Shown here: one piece after another, positions 12,440 to 24,255 of the stretch
How positions within the stretch are numbered: the stretch's first letter is position 1
Layout: the number at the start of each line of letters is the position of its first letter
Origin: Anastatus disparis
Lineage: Eukaryota > Arthropoda > Insecta > Hymenoptera > Eupelmidae
Length of the DNA stretch: 64,000 bases
Direction: 5' to 3'
Assembly: GCA_017163975.1 (NCBI GenBank)
Contig: JAFFSR010000397.1
Span: forward strand, 2,299,501 to 2,363,500
Program-made: the position numbers and the translations under genes
The notes under the pieces: model-generated
Databases searched by the model: none
What the model saw: the letters and a program-made list of their open reading frames with translations, nothing else
Told to the model about the DNA's origin: nothing

Positions 12440-12836
12440 AAATTTCATAAATGATTATTTGAAGCGTCCCACAACATACGCGGCTAAGTCACAACCAACG
12501 CATTTTGAGAAAAATGCAAAAAACCTCTATCTTTTAAATGATTCTAAATCGCTTGTTAGCCAATATACTATTGAATTCACCGATGAAGAATAAGGTTTTT
12601 GCACATGTTTCGAAAACTTTAAATTGATTTTTTTAAGAGAAAAATAATTTTTTAATATGGACTTAGCTAACTTTAATGTGGCTATGGACTTGGCTAGTTT
12701 TGAAAAAAAAAATTGAAGGACTTGACTAATTTTGATGCAAAATCGGGACTCAGTTATTTTTTATTCAAAAATATTATCTGGACTTAGCAATTTTAGATTT
12801 GTAATTTATAGATTTGTCAAATAATATAACATAATG
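12440..12836. repeat. Degenerate relative of the adjacent foldback element
   Basis: GAAGCGTCCCACAACA at 12461 matches the end of the foldback beginning at 12837 (GAAGCGTCTCACAACA). It is followed by several GGACTTAGCTAATTTT-like words that also occur in the neighbour. This is probably a partial or rearranged copy. Confidence 0.5.
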
Positions 12837-13525
12837 CTGAAGCGTCTCACAACAAAAATGAAGTCCATTTTTTTCGAAAATTAAATTATTAAGTCATTTA
12901 TATTTTTTATCCTATTTTCTACTATATTTAATCTTACTATATTAAATTATATATTCACTACATTTAATCCTATTTTTTAATATATTTATTTCTTTTTATA
13001 GTAATAAATTCGCGAGGTATATACACGATGAAACTTAAGCTTTTAAATTTGATTTTTCAATTTTTTTTTCGTATATCAAAAAACTGCTGCAAATCGAAAA
13101 AACGCTAAAGTTTATTCTCGGAAGCTCGCTAAACATTATCAACAAACATAGACGTACACTCATAAATACGCGTTTATTATTTATAAATAACACATAGTAT
13201 ATTATTATTGCATATGCTTACGAGTGTGTATTTGTGAGCGTATTATGTTTATGTGTAAGTATATGCGTGTGTATATTCATAAAAATGCACATGTACTCTA
13301 TTCTTAAAATTAAAATTGGACTTGACCATTTTTGATAAGCAAGATCAATGGACTTAGCGCTTTTTTGATTTGCAGCAGTTTTTTGACATACCAAAAAAAT
13401 TGAAAAATCAAATTTTTTAAAAATTTTATAATTAAATATAGTAGAGAATAGGCTAAAAAATATGCTTTACTTAATAATATTTAAAAAAAAATGGGCTTGG
13501 TCATTTTTGTTGCTCAAGGCTTCAT
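12837..13525. mobile_element. Foldback element of about 690 bp
   Basis: Imperfect palindrome. TGAAGCGTCTCACAACAAAA at the left pairs with the reverse complement at 13500-13525. Inner matching blocks are about 12885-12965 with 13425-13490, and 13028-13110 with 13350-13425 (sharing an AACTGCTGCAAATC-like word). The centre, 13140-13320, is AT-rich and non-coding. Confidence 0.65.
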
Positions 13526-13807
13526 TTGTCACTAATCTTGAGTTTTTGTTTTGAGTTACATTTAACATTTTTTTATAATTTATTATATTATACACTACGC
13601 AAACTATGAAAATGAGAAAATTACTTTTCCTACCAATTCTGTTATAAACTTTATTTAAATAAAAAGTTGCGGTGTTTGAAAAAATATTATTTGTGCCATG
13701 ATATTTAAGAAATGATTTAAGTACACTTAAAAGTAACTGTTTTCAACTTAGTAAGAATAACATAACTTAGTAAAAGCATTACATTTTCTCAAAATACTAT
13801 GTTAAGA
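13526..13807. other. AT-rich unannotated DNA
   Basis: Nothing recognised between two foldback elements. Confidence 0.5.
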
Positions 13808-14188
13808 GCAGGCCGGATTCGCTGTCCTTGTCTAATTGGCATTTTTGTTATTTACTCAAGTATTAATCGGTGTATCTGCAAATTGAAGGTTATGCGCAAT
13901 AGATATTATTATTACAAATATTTATGCACAAGAAAAAAAAAATCTACCGATTTGTTTTTGAGAAAAGTAAGGAACGCCGAAGTAAAAGATTATGTTTATA
14001 ATATTTTCGCGTTCCTTACTTTTCTCAAAAACAAAGCGATAGATTTTTTTTTTCTTGTGCATAAATATTTGTAATAATAATATCTATTGCGCATAACCTT
14101 CAATTCGCAGATACACCGATTAATACTTGAGTAAATAACAAACAACTCAATTGTTACTCGGTCGGTATCAGGTTCTACTCCGGCCTGC
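13808..14188. mobile_element. Near-perfect 380-bp palindrome
   Basis: GCAGGCCGG at 13808 pairs with CCGGCCTGC ending at 14188. Arms 13847-13985 and 14005-14144 are almost identical reverse complements with a short centre near 13986-14004. Low divergence indicates a young insertion or ongoing conversion. The 91-codon plus frame crossing it is just the hairpin read through. A transcript would fold into a stem of about 140 bp. Confidence 0.8.
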
Positions 14189-15332
14189 CGTTAAGCGCGC
14201 ATCGCAATATACTGGAAATATGATTGAAAAATGGTAACATAAAAAAACTAAAAACCGTTGTTTTAAGCTTTTTAAATGTAATATAAGTTAATACAATTTG
14301 TACATAAACTTAAACTAAAATCAGTTTTTGGCAAATACTGGAACGTGTAAATGAAAATATCGTAAATCTAATAAGACAAAATAATTGAAAGTCATAAAAA
14401 ATACTAATATTTGTTATTTAAGTTATTTAAATAAAATATAATCAAATGAAATTATTACATAACCTCAAAAAAATTAGATTTCGGTAAATTTTCATGGTTT
14501 ATGGATTAAAATATTGCAAATCTGAGTATACAGTTGTGAAGAACATGTATGGATTATCAAAATATGTCTTTCCAAATCTCTCAGATGCCAAATCACGCAA
14601 CAAAATCTTTAAATAACCTCACAAAAAACCGTTTCTGAGCGTAGGATAGCGTGTTCAGCTGAAAATATCTTCAATCTGATTTCAGAACTCAACAGAAAGT
14701 AGAAAAATATAGAAAAAGTGTTATTTAGAGCCATAATATAGTAATTTATTTCATTATTAATGCTTAAAACCCCGTAAAAAAGCAAAAAAAAAGATTTTTG
14801 GCCGAAAATTGGGTGTGCCACCATTTTTTTTTGTAAACTAATGACGGCATCGTGAAGAGCAGGAAAAAATACATAAAAAATACCTATATTGAGTTTAGTG
14901 CCTCGAAATCTGGGATGTAAAAACACTGATTTAAAATTTTAATGAGGTTTTTCGGAGCCAATTTTGAGGTTATGAGTTTCGTAAAAAATTGTAATTATTT
15001 AGAAAGGAAAAACCTACTTTCATGATTTTTCACAAGTCTCTGGAATGCAGAGCCTAGCTGTAAAAAAATAAAATCGAAAAATTACGTTTTTTAGCTTTAT
15101 GACTTCTACATGGGGTTTAGGGGTCTGTAATTTTGGCTTTCTTAATATTTTTTGATAACCTTTTAAGTGACCCATATCAGATACGCTATTTGGGAGGGGG
15201 CAAATTCACCATGCTTATTCTGCTATAGCCTTTAGACATCGCACGGTGCTTCCGATGAAGTTTAAATACAAATTTAATGTAACTTCAAAATTTCATCTGA
15301 GAATGATTTGTAGGCACATTACATAATTTAGG
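14189..15332. other. Anonymous AT-rich DNA with weak internal repeats
   Basis: Phrases such as ATAACCTCAAAAAA / ATAACCTCACAAAAAA (about 14459 and 14614) recur, suggesting an old degenerate tandem unit. A 105-codon minus-strand open frame at 14609-14926 lacks motifs, so no gene is called. Confidence 0.45.
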
Positions 15333-15373
15333 CATCACTTTTAAAATCATTTTACATGATTTTAAAAGTGATG
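15333..15373. repeat. Perfect short inverted repeat
   Basis: CATCACTTTTAAAATCA and its exact reverse complement around a 7-base loop: 17-bp arms. Confidence 0.8.
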
Positions 15374-15545
15374 ATTCAAAACCAAACCATTTTATTTTAT
15401 TTATAAAACAAATCCTCAAAAATGTTAGGAACGTCAGTGTAATAGTAAAAATATAATAAAATTAAAGAATATCTGCCTTATCTTATACAGCTATTTAGTT
15501 TAAATATTTATTAAAATTAATGTTAAAAAGTAGTTCTATAGCTAT

Positions 15546-15584
15546 TATCTATACGTAGTATTCTCTGAATACTACGTATAGATA
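15546..15584. repeat. Perfect short inverted repeat
   Basis: TATCTATACGTAGTATTC and its exact reverse complement around loop TCT: 18-bp arms. A partial third copy of the arm follows at 15583-15602. Confidence 0.8.
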
Positions 15585-15604
15585 CATAGTATTCAGAGAA
15601 TGTA

Positions 15605-16080
15605 AATATTTACATCGATGACATCTGTCAATATACACTTTAAGTAGTCATTTGAAACTTGCATAACTAATAAGGAGAAGTCTCCGCACCTCTGGAAAAC
15701 CGATTTAGCTAATACTGCAGGTTATGATTCTTTCATGAAAAGAATGAATCCGTGTTGTTTCTTTTCTTATAATAAGCTCAGCAACAAAGATGAGGTTGTT
15801 TCTTTCTAAAATATAATAACAAGAAGTGCTTATAAGAACTTTAATAACAAAAAAAACTTAAACTCTTACAAAAAAGTGCATAAAAGATAAAAAAAGTACA
15901 AGTTGAACACTTTACTTTGAACCTTATTGTGTTAAAAAAGTTTTTGTGGTTCAGAAGTTATGCTGAATTAAATATTACTACATATTTTCTTAATATTTTT
16001 AGCATGTAACATATAATGAATTTTTACACTATTTAATTAGCATATTTTAATCATCTCATACACAGCATGGAATATTTATC
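15605..16080. other. AT-rich unannotated DNA
   Basis: No gene or repeat recognised. This is a transition into the satellite block that follows. Confidence 0.45.
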
Positions 16081-17340
16081 GAAGCTTCCTAGAATAATGG
16101 CACGGAAGATTTAAAATATTTCAGGAATCTTCCATGGAATATTCCTGTAATATTCGTTGATTCTTCTTATATTGGGATATTCTAAGGAATATTGTTGGAA
16201 AACTCAATATCATCAATATCAACTCTATAAAATATAATGAAATATTACTAGAAGATTTATGTAATATTCCGTTCTACGATTTTGATGATTTCGGAATCTT
16301 CCAGCGAAACATTTATGGGATCTTCCTGAAATCTTTCATGAAATATTTCACTGGAAGATTACTTAAATCCTTAGAACATATACTACTGGAGGAAGCACGC
16401 CTGAACAAAAAGTGTAGACAATATTCAGAGAGAGGGCAATAGTTTGGGTAACCGTTTACTCTTAGAAAGAAGTGGCGTCAACCAATGATGTGCCTGCACG
16501 AGAGAGAAAGGTGCAAACTGTCTCTCTTTCTCTTGCTTGTTCGTCTACACTCTTTCCATAAACGTGCTTCCTCCAGTAGTATATGCTCTAAGCTTAAATC
16601 TTTCTGTAAAATATTCCATGAAATATTTTTGGATGATTTAGGTAATAGTCCACTGCGCGATTTTAAAGTTTTTCGGGTTTTTTCAGTGAAATGTTTATAG
16701 AATCTTTCTGAAATCTTTTATCGTATATTGTGCTAGAAGATTACTTAAATCTTTCTGTAAAATATTTCGTGGAATATTTCTGGAAGATTTATATAATGTT
16801 TCGCTGTACAATTTTAAAGTTTTTCGGAATTTTCCCGCGAAATATTTGTGAAATCTTCCTAAAATCTTTAATGAAATATTCCACCGTAAGATTACTTAAA
16901 CGCTTCTGTGAAATATTTTATAGAATATTTCTAGAAAATTTGTGTAATATTCCGCTTAACAATTTAAAAGTTTTTCGGAATCTTTTAGCAAAATGTTTAT
17001 GGAACCTTCCTGGTATCTTTCATGAAATATTCCACTGGAATATTTGATTAACATTAAATGTAATATTTCACGAAATATTCCAGAAATCTTCCGTAAATAT
17101 TTCATGAAATAATTTGAAAAAGTTTTCGAACATTCCTTTAAAATATTCCATAAATATTCCTGGAAGCTTTCAATTGTAGATTTCAGTGGAATATTTCGAA
17201 ATATTCTATGAAGACTTCCTAGAATCTGCATGGGAGGTTCCATTGAGATATTCCAGTGGAAGATTTCGCGATATTTTAGTGAAATTCTCCATCCTGTGCT
17301 AGCTATAACTTTTAAATTGGGCAAGACTTTCTGATGCAAT
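16080..17340. repeat. Satellite with about 150-bp period (GGAATATTTC-rich)
   Basis: Tandem units marked by GAAGATTTATGTAATATTCC-like and TTTTAAAGTTTTTCGG words recur at about 16245, 16633, 16783 and 16931. The first gap is enlarged by the MITE at 16370-16592. Words GAAATATTCC and GGAAGATT dominate. Open frames on either strand are by-products. Confidence 0.75.
16370..16592. mobile_element. hAT-like MITE with exact 8-bp target duplication
   Basis: 223-bp element. Terminal inverted repeat CTTAGAACATATACTACTGG at the left and its near-exact complement at the right (one mismatch) continue to GAGGAAGCACG, about 30 bp in all. It is flanked on both sides by CTTAAATC (16362-16369 and 16593-16600), a perfect 8-bp duplication of satellite sequence. 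Eight-base duplications are typical of hAT (and P) transposons; the ends do not show the usual hAT CAGGG, so the family is inferred. Confidence 0.85.
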
Positions 17341-17560
17341 AAAGCTCAAATCAAAGTATTAAACTTATACTCCCTTTTTTATATTTTGCTGCGAGAGGAT
17401 CTCTCCTTGTTCGTTAAGCCACTTTTAGATTACGATTGAATTGCTCAAAATCTGACATGATATGAGCTTCAACAAATTAAAGAATATGTTAGAAGATGAC
17501 ATCGATGTAAATATCAACATTCTTTGAATACTATGTATTCATACCCCACATAACATGAAA
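17341..17560. other. Spacer between two satellite families
   Basis: AT-rich sequence without recognised features. Confidence 0.4.
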
Positions 17561-18660
17561 TAAAACTGTGAAACATTTCAAAATCTTTCAGTAGAAGATT
17601 TCTTAGAAATATTTTATAAATATTGTTGAAATATTTTGTAGCAAGATATAACGAACGAATAAAAAATCTTTCAATGAAATCTTTCAGCAATATTACAGTA
17701 ATATTATATTGAAATATTTCATGAGATCTCGATGAAATATTACAAACAATATTTCATAAATCTTTCAACAATATTTCTCTGCAAGATTATTGGTTTACTT
17801 ATATTACAATGAAAGATTGCTGAAAGCTTTCAAAGAAAGTTTTCACAAAACATGATTAAAAGATTTATGAAAGATTTCTCACAGGCGTTCTCGTAGCTGT
17901 ACCTCGAAAACTTCACGCAATCTTTCATAAATCTTTTATGCAACATTGCAAGGAAATATATCAGCGATCTTACAGAGAAGACTTTACGGAATATTTCATA
18001 AATCTTTCAACAATATTTCACTGCAAGATTTGTTTACTTATACTGCGATAAAAGATTGTTGGAAGCTTTCATTGAAATCTTTCAGGAAACATGTTTGAAA
18101 GATTTATGCAAGATTTCTCCCATACGTTTTCCCTACTGTACCTCGAAACCTTCACGCAATCTTTTATGAATCTTTAATATAATATTGCAACGAAACGTAG
18201 TAGCAATCTCACAAAGAAGGTTTCACGGAATATTTCATGAAATCTTTCAACAATATTCCTTTGCAAGATTTATGGTTTACTTAGACTGCGATGAAAGATT
18301 GTTGGAAGCTTTCATCGAAATCTTTCAGGAAACATAATTGAAAGATTTATGAAAGATTGCTCCTGAGCGTTCTCCATGCTGTTCCCAAAAATCTTGACGC
18401 AATATTTCATAAATCTTTCATGTAATATTGCAAGGAAATATAGTAGTAATCTCTCAAAGAAAGCTTCATGGAATATTTTATAAAATCTTTCAACAATATT
18501 TCGCTGCGAGATTTTTTGTTTACTTAGACTACAACGAAAGATTGTTGGAAGCTTTCATAGAAATTTTTAAGGAAACCTGTTTGAAAAATTTATAAAAGAT
18601 TTTTCTCCAGTGTTCTCCATGCTTCAGCCAAAAACCTTCACACTATCTTTCATAAATCTT
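17561..18660. repeat. Satellite with 242-bp period
   Basis: Four tandem copies anchored by GCAAGATTTATGGTTTACTT-like words at about 17782, 18024, 18266 and 18508, spacing 242 each. Each unit contains AAAGATTGTTGGAAGCTTTC and ACCTTCACGCAATCTTT-like blocks. Copies differ by about 10-20 percent by eye. Confidence 0.8.
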
Positions 18661-19330
18661 ACATGAAAGATTTTTAAAACTGTGGTAATTTTGCAATGAA
18701 AAGTTGTAGAAATCTTTTATAAATATTTTCTTAAAATATTATCATCAATGCTGCTAAGATCTTTCATAAATCTTTCATGAAAGATTTTTGTAATTCTGAT
18801 AATCTTGCAATGAAAGATTGCAGACATTTTATAAATATTTTATTGAAATATTACTGTAAATATTGCTGAAATATTTCATAAATCTTTCATAAAAGATTTT
18901 AAAAACTGTGATAATCTTACAATAAAAGATTGTGGAAATCTTTAATAAATATTTTCTTGAAATATTACCGTAAATATTGCTGAAATCTTTCATAAAAGAT
19001 TTTTAAAACAGTGATAATCTTGTAATGAAAGATTGTGGAAATCTTTAATAAATATTTTCTTGAAATATTACCGTAAATATTGCTGAAATCTTACATAAAA
19101 GATCTTCGTAACTCTGATAATCTTGCAATGGAAGATTGTAGAAATATTTTAGAAATATTTTCCCGAAATATTACTGTTGATATTGCTAAAATCTTTCATA
19201 AATCTTTCATGAAAGATTTCCATGATAGTTACAATATTGTAATGAAAGATTTATTTCATTAATTAAATCATGTCACGATATATTGTGTAAATATTTATTC
19301 AAAATGATTTAGAAATCTTTCAATGAAAAA
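18661..19330. repeat. Satellite with about 110-bp period
   Basis: Units marked by GAAAGATTTTTAAAACTGTG and GATAATCTTGCAATGAAAGA start at about 18668, 18780, 18890, 18996, 19098 and 19212. They share GAAAGATT and CATAAATCTTTCATG words with the 242-bp satellite, implying common origin. Confidence 0.75.
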
Positions 19331-19690
19331 TTTTTAGGAGTTATTTTTCTGCGACGATTGAGTTTTCTAATCATGCCGATAGGAGGTCGCGCGTTCAATG
19401 CGCGTTTTGTCCCTAAGTTGTGAGAGGATAGCTGACTTACTATATAAGGCAAAAGCTCTGATTAGTGCATACGTGCACAGCGCTTATCTTATCCAATATA
19501 AATGCGACTTTATAAAGGAATGTAAAATTATGTATGCGGATATGTATTTCGTGTAGAAGTATAATGTATCAAAATATAATATAGTATCATGTAAATAAAA
19601 ACTATAATTATTGTGAATCTATGTGTGTGTGTGTGTATGTGTGTGTGTATATATGTGTATGTGTGTGTGTATGTGTATGTTATATCGATA
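19331..19690. other. Insert in satellite with tRNA-like 3' half and (TG)n
   Basis: A non-satellite segment interrupts the array. About 19367-19405 resembles the 3' half of a tRNA (GAGGTC followed by a GCGCG/TTCAATG/CGCG arm), but no convincing D arm precedes it. A TG/TATG microsatellite lies at 19621-19682. It could be a degenerate SINE. Confidence 0.35.
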
Positions 19691-20300
19691 TCACCGAAAG
19701 ATTGTAAAATGAAAGATTCCTATGATGTTAATAATCTTGCAATGAAAGATTGTAGAAATCTTTCAAAAAGATTCCCTTGAAATATTACTTTAAATATTGC
19801 TGAAATCTATCATAAATCTTTCATGAAAGATTTATTTGATTGTTTAAATATTGCTTCGAAATATTGCATAAATGTTTCCTAAATATTTATTTGAAATATT
19901 TTAGAAAATCTTGTTAAAATCTTTCAGATAACTTTCATTAAAATATTTGTTTGCAGTCTCTCAGGTGAACATAGCGGGCTTTCAACAACATTTCCGTTTA
20001 AAACTTTTCTCAAAAGGCTAATGAAAAATTTTATCGATATGTACAGTAAATATATTTCTGAAAGAAAGGAGAAATATTTCATAAATCTTTCATGAAAGAT
20101 TTCTATACTGGTGATAATCTTACAATAAAATATGGCATCAATCTTTCAGAAAGATTTCCTTGAAATATTTTCGTAAATATTGTTGAAATATTTCATAAAT
20201 CTTTCATGAAAGATTTTTAAAACTGTGATAATCATGCAATGAAAGATTGTAGAAATCTTTCATAAATATTTTCTTAAAATGTTACCGTAAATATTGCTAA
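19691..20300. repeat. 110-bp satellite continued
   Basis: GAAAGATT units resume, with marks near 19710, 19827, 20094 and 20210. The last unit runs directly into the dispersed repeat at 20311. Confidence 0.7.
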
Positions 20301-20310
20301 AATTATGTGC

Positions 20311-21535
20311 GTATTTAATTATTCAGAAAAGTTTGTTGTGAATAGAACATTAATATCATTACTTTCCGTTAATTCTAGCAACTGCATTATTTACAATCAT
20401 TTATAGTTATTCACAGATATTTACAGTATTTACATTTAAAAACTGTTGTAGATATCAGAAATGAGTTTAAGCCTGAAAAAAAATTCAAATGTAGTCATGA
20501 CTTTTTTTTCTAATGATATTAATTAATAAAACTCCTTCTTACCTTAATTATATATTAACTATAAGACTTTAATTCATCAATAATTTTGAAAAACCTTATC
20601 CGATGTTTTAATTTCGTTTGAGTTGTCGAAAACTTTATTTTTGAAATTTTTGGTACTTTCTGTAGACTTTTCCAGCCAATTCTCAACTAATTAACTTAAA
20701 AATTTCCAGAGATCTTTAGTATATATATCTTCACAATATAACGGTTCTGGAATTTTTATAAGATTAGTTGAAGTAAATGCTGAATAAAATTCACAAAAAT
20801 ATGTATTTTATCAACTTCCCTAGTGGAAATCGAATCTGTGAATAACTGTGAATAACTGGAAATAACTGGAAATAACTGGGAATAACTGTGAATAACTGGG
20901 AATAACTGTTATAAACTGTTCAGTTTGAGACAGGAATAACAGTTATTCCCAGTTATTCCCAGTTATTCTCAGTTATTCCCAGTTATTTACATTTTATAGC
21001 TTAAAAATAATTTGAAAAAACAGAGGTACGAATAACAGTTATTCCTAAATATATTTATAATAGAAAAAAAAATAAAAAAAATATATATTTTTTTCATTTT
21101 TTCAAATTTATATTTTTCAAATTATTTTTTAACTAAACTGTAAATAACTGGGAATAACTGTGAATAACTGTGAATAACTGGGAATAACTGGGAATAACTG
21201 TTATTCCTGTCTCAAACTGAACAGTTTATAACAGTTATTCCCAGTTATTCACAGTTATTCCCAGTTATTCACAGATTCGATTTCCACTAGGGTTTTTAAA
21301 CTAAATTTTTAAATTCTCTTTATTTTTAAAAATTAAAACTGTGATTTTGTGGAGATATATAAACTGAAGATATCTGAAAATTTTGAGCTTAATTGGTTGA
21401 AAATTGGCTGAGAAACTTTGTAACTAGTACCAAAATTTAGATAATCAAGTTTTCGACTACTCAAAAGAATTTAAAATATCAGTTATGAATTTTAAAAATT
21501 ATTCGTGGATCAAAGTTTTATATTCAATGTATATT
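20311..21535. mobile_element. Nested large palindrome (outer arms)
   Basis: About 20530-20760 is the diverged reverse complement of about 21320-21535 (shared words include CGAAAACTT, AGCCAATTCTCAAC and TATATATCT). The left outer part, 20311-20606, also matches 8175-8475. The arms enclose the decamer element at 20818-21292. Non-coding. The arms are much more diverged than the enclosed element, suggesting the inner element landed in an older foldback. Confidence 0.65.
20818..21292. mobile_element. Foldback element built from GGAATAACTG decamers
   Basis: Terminal inverted repeat CCCTAGTGGAAATCG at 20818 and its complement ending 21292. Each arm holds a run of decamers (GGAATAACTG, variants GTGAATAACT and GAAATAACTG) forward, a spacer containing AACTGTTCAGTTTGAGAC, then decamers reversed. 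This gives four decamer blocks ordered forward, reverse, AT-rich centre, forward, reverse. Each arm is therefore itself a palindrome. No coding capacity; no clear target duplication. Confidence 0.85.
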
Positions 21536-21542
21536 TATGTTA

Positions 21543-21544
21543 AT

Positions 21545-21606
<62 letters not shown>
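21543..21606. repeat. (TA)n microsatellite
   Basis: About 30 uninterrupted TA units. Confidence 0.95.
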
Positions 21607-21609
<3 letters not shown>

Positions 21610-24140
21610 ATGTAAATCATATATATTTTAATTGTATATATATATATTTAATATATATCAACTCGTGGAATTGAATACTAATAAAATTAAGTTTTAACAT
21701 AAAGCTAATTATTTAAGTTTAAATTATTTTATAAAATAATACAATATTTTATAAGTTATTAATTATAATAATTATGTAACATTTTTAATCATAGGATAAA
21801 ATAATATTAAATTCGTTATTATCATTTTCATAGTTTATATAAAATATTACGTAAATTTTATAAGTATAGATTAGTTAGAGTGAAATATAATGTTACTTCG
21901 ACAATAAATCCAATCTAATAGAATAATTATAATTTTCAATCATTATATTTAATACAAATTTTAGAGTGATATTTAAGAATATTATTTATTTTCCGCATTC
22001 TTAATAAATGTTTTGCAAATCATAAGTAAATTTTCTTTGAAATGTTTACTATTTTATGGGAAATTTTACTTCCATCTAGACACATCATATATATGAATTC
22101 ATAATTATAGACATAATCAGGAAAATTTATAAATTTATCTATATTTCATATATTTTCCTATCTATATAATTGACTATTAAAAATAATTTAATATTAGAAA
22201 AATTACTCTTTAAGATTGTATTTTATAAAACCTATATTAAAAAGATACTAAAAGAATATTTTTATATTATGTTATGATAATTTTTCAAATAAGGTCATTA
22301 GATATATTCTAAAAATTAATATATTTCTGTTAATAAAAATAATATTGCTTTAGTGAAATTATTATTAACATTCAATTCTTAACAATTTTTACGTAAATGA
22401 CAATTTATATAAATACAAACACACGTACATACGAATATGTTATTAAGGTTACATGAATGTTATTTATAAAGAATTGTTTACAAATAAATTTATAATTACT
22501 AATGTATTTTCATGAAATTAACTCGAGTACTTTATTCTCTGAATGATACTTGAATGAAACTTCAATTGAATAAATTATATTATACAATTTAATCGTTCAT
22601 CGAATGAAATGATTATTCATGAAATATATTATTCTTACATATTTGTTACACAAATAATAATTACAATGGATGATAGTTAAATGAAAATTTTTATTTTAAG
22701 AATCATAGCGTTGAAATTTATTTTGATGAAAATGTTATTCGATTCACATTTTCAGTTGTGTTTTAATACTTAATAATTTTCCTTCGTGTTTCAATACTTT
22801 TTTATTAATATTAAGGATTCATTCATAAATTATAATATCAATGATATGGAAATAAAAAAATACATATAAAATTAAATATAATATAACCTTACTTGTGATA
22901 CACACACTTTGTAATATTCATATTTCATTAAGAATTTATATTTGATGCAAATAAAATTGTTGGTTGATTGCAAATAGTCGATTTATTGTTTTGTAATATT
23001 CGAATTTTAAAATAACCAAAATATTTTATTTTAATCTTATAATCGTGTATTTAAATTCAGTATTTCGTATGTATAAAATACATATGTGAAGATATTATAA
23101 TAAGAAATAAACACGAAATTGATTTTTAAGTATGTTTCATGTAAAAAGGTTTATTTTTAATTTTATTGTTCAAAATAATAGTCATATATTAAGGTCAAAA
23201 ATTTGAACATAAGAGCTGTTCTTCAGTGATATTACACGTTACACTTGACTCGTTACACGTTTCAAAATTTTATTATCTGATGTCAGCTGAATTCAATATC
23301 CAAACAATACTCAAGTTCAAAATAATACGAGATACTCACGGTTACCTATGAAGTCAAGCTCAATTTTTGACTTTTGTGAATTATGCCTTACAATTTACAT
23401 ACGATTTAGGACATTCTTCACTTTTTTCCCCTAGGTGAAAAATATACTATTTAATGTGAAATATTCTTGGAAATAAAGCTTAAGTTTTCTATTTTTTTTA
23501 AGTTCCTGGTTCTATTCAATTACTTTATATTATTTAGTTTCACTAATTTTTAGTATAGATTTTCTTTTTATATTGTTTTCTACATAATTAGTAGTTATTA
23601 TATATTAAAATGAAACTACCTTTTTTTACAGGTCTTGGCTCCTACGGATCTGCGCATTTTATCGTAATAAGAATAGCAATTTTTATTGAGTCCTATATAA
23701 TGAGTAGTTATCATATACAAGCACTTTTCACGGGCCTCATCCTTGGGTCTTATGTGGGCTTTAGTACATGCATTTCTCTTTTTATCTATGTTTCACTATA
23801 TTTTGTTTTATTATTTTTTTCACTCTCTATTCTTTTTTCCTTCATCTTTATTTTACTCTCTCCATCTTCAGCTAACCTTCTTAATTTTCTCTTTTCTTTA
23901 AAGTATAGATTTTAATAATGATATAATATTAGAGTCTACACTTGATTAGCTTCTACAAAAAAAAAATTTTTTGTTGACAGCGCATCTCTTAATGCAGCTG
24001 AATTTAACTTAATCAGCTAATTTTTGACTGACGTTTTGTCAATTTTCATCTAAATTTTGTATAATTGAACTGACTTTATGAATAAATTCAGCTAATTTGC
24101 AGGCAAATTTATCCTAGTTCTGCTAAATTTTAACTAAATT
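21607..24140. other. Long AT-rich stretch without recognised genes
   Basis: About 2.5 kb of very AT-rich DNA. The only notable frame, 101 codons at 23610-23915 plus, follows a pyrimidine-rich TTTTTTTACAG that looks like a splice acceptor. It encodes a hydrophobic but unrecognised peptide; an exon cannot be claimed. Confidence 0.5.
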
Positions 24141-24255
24141 GTAGCTATGGAGCGTCTGTGGCGTAACTGGCTAAGGCATACGCCTTATACGGTCTCTACA
24201 CATTCGCTCCGAGTGGTCGGGGGTTCGATTCCCGGTGAAAACCCCGGAAATTTTT
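24140..24255 (+). mobile_element. tRNA-derived SINE-like sequence
   Basis: Box A-like TGGCGTAACTGG (about 24160) and a perfect box B GGTTCGATTCC (24222-24232), followed by AAACCCCGG and a T run. Box spacing of about 60 bases is too long for an ordinary tRNA and the stems do not close, so a pol III SINE head is preferred over a tRNA gene. It resembles the minus-strand element at 48830-49015 in its CTAAGGC box A region. Confidence 0.6.

Noticed and set aside
14609..14926. 105-codon minus-strand frame
   Set aside because: No motif, no neighbour context, embedded in weakly repetitive AT-rich DNA.
17561..20300. CRISPR-like array
   Set aside because: Eukaryotic context, units are diverged tandem satellites without constant repeats and unique spacers.
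23610..23915. 101-codon hydrophobic frame after a TTTACAG-like acceptor
   Set aside because: Hydrophobic composition follows T-richness; no family recognised and no donor or neighbouring exon found.
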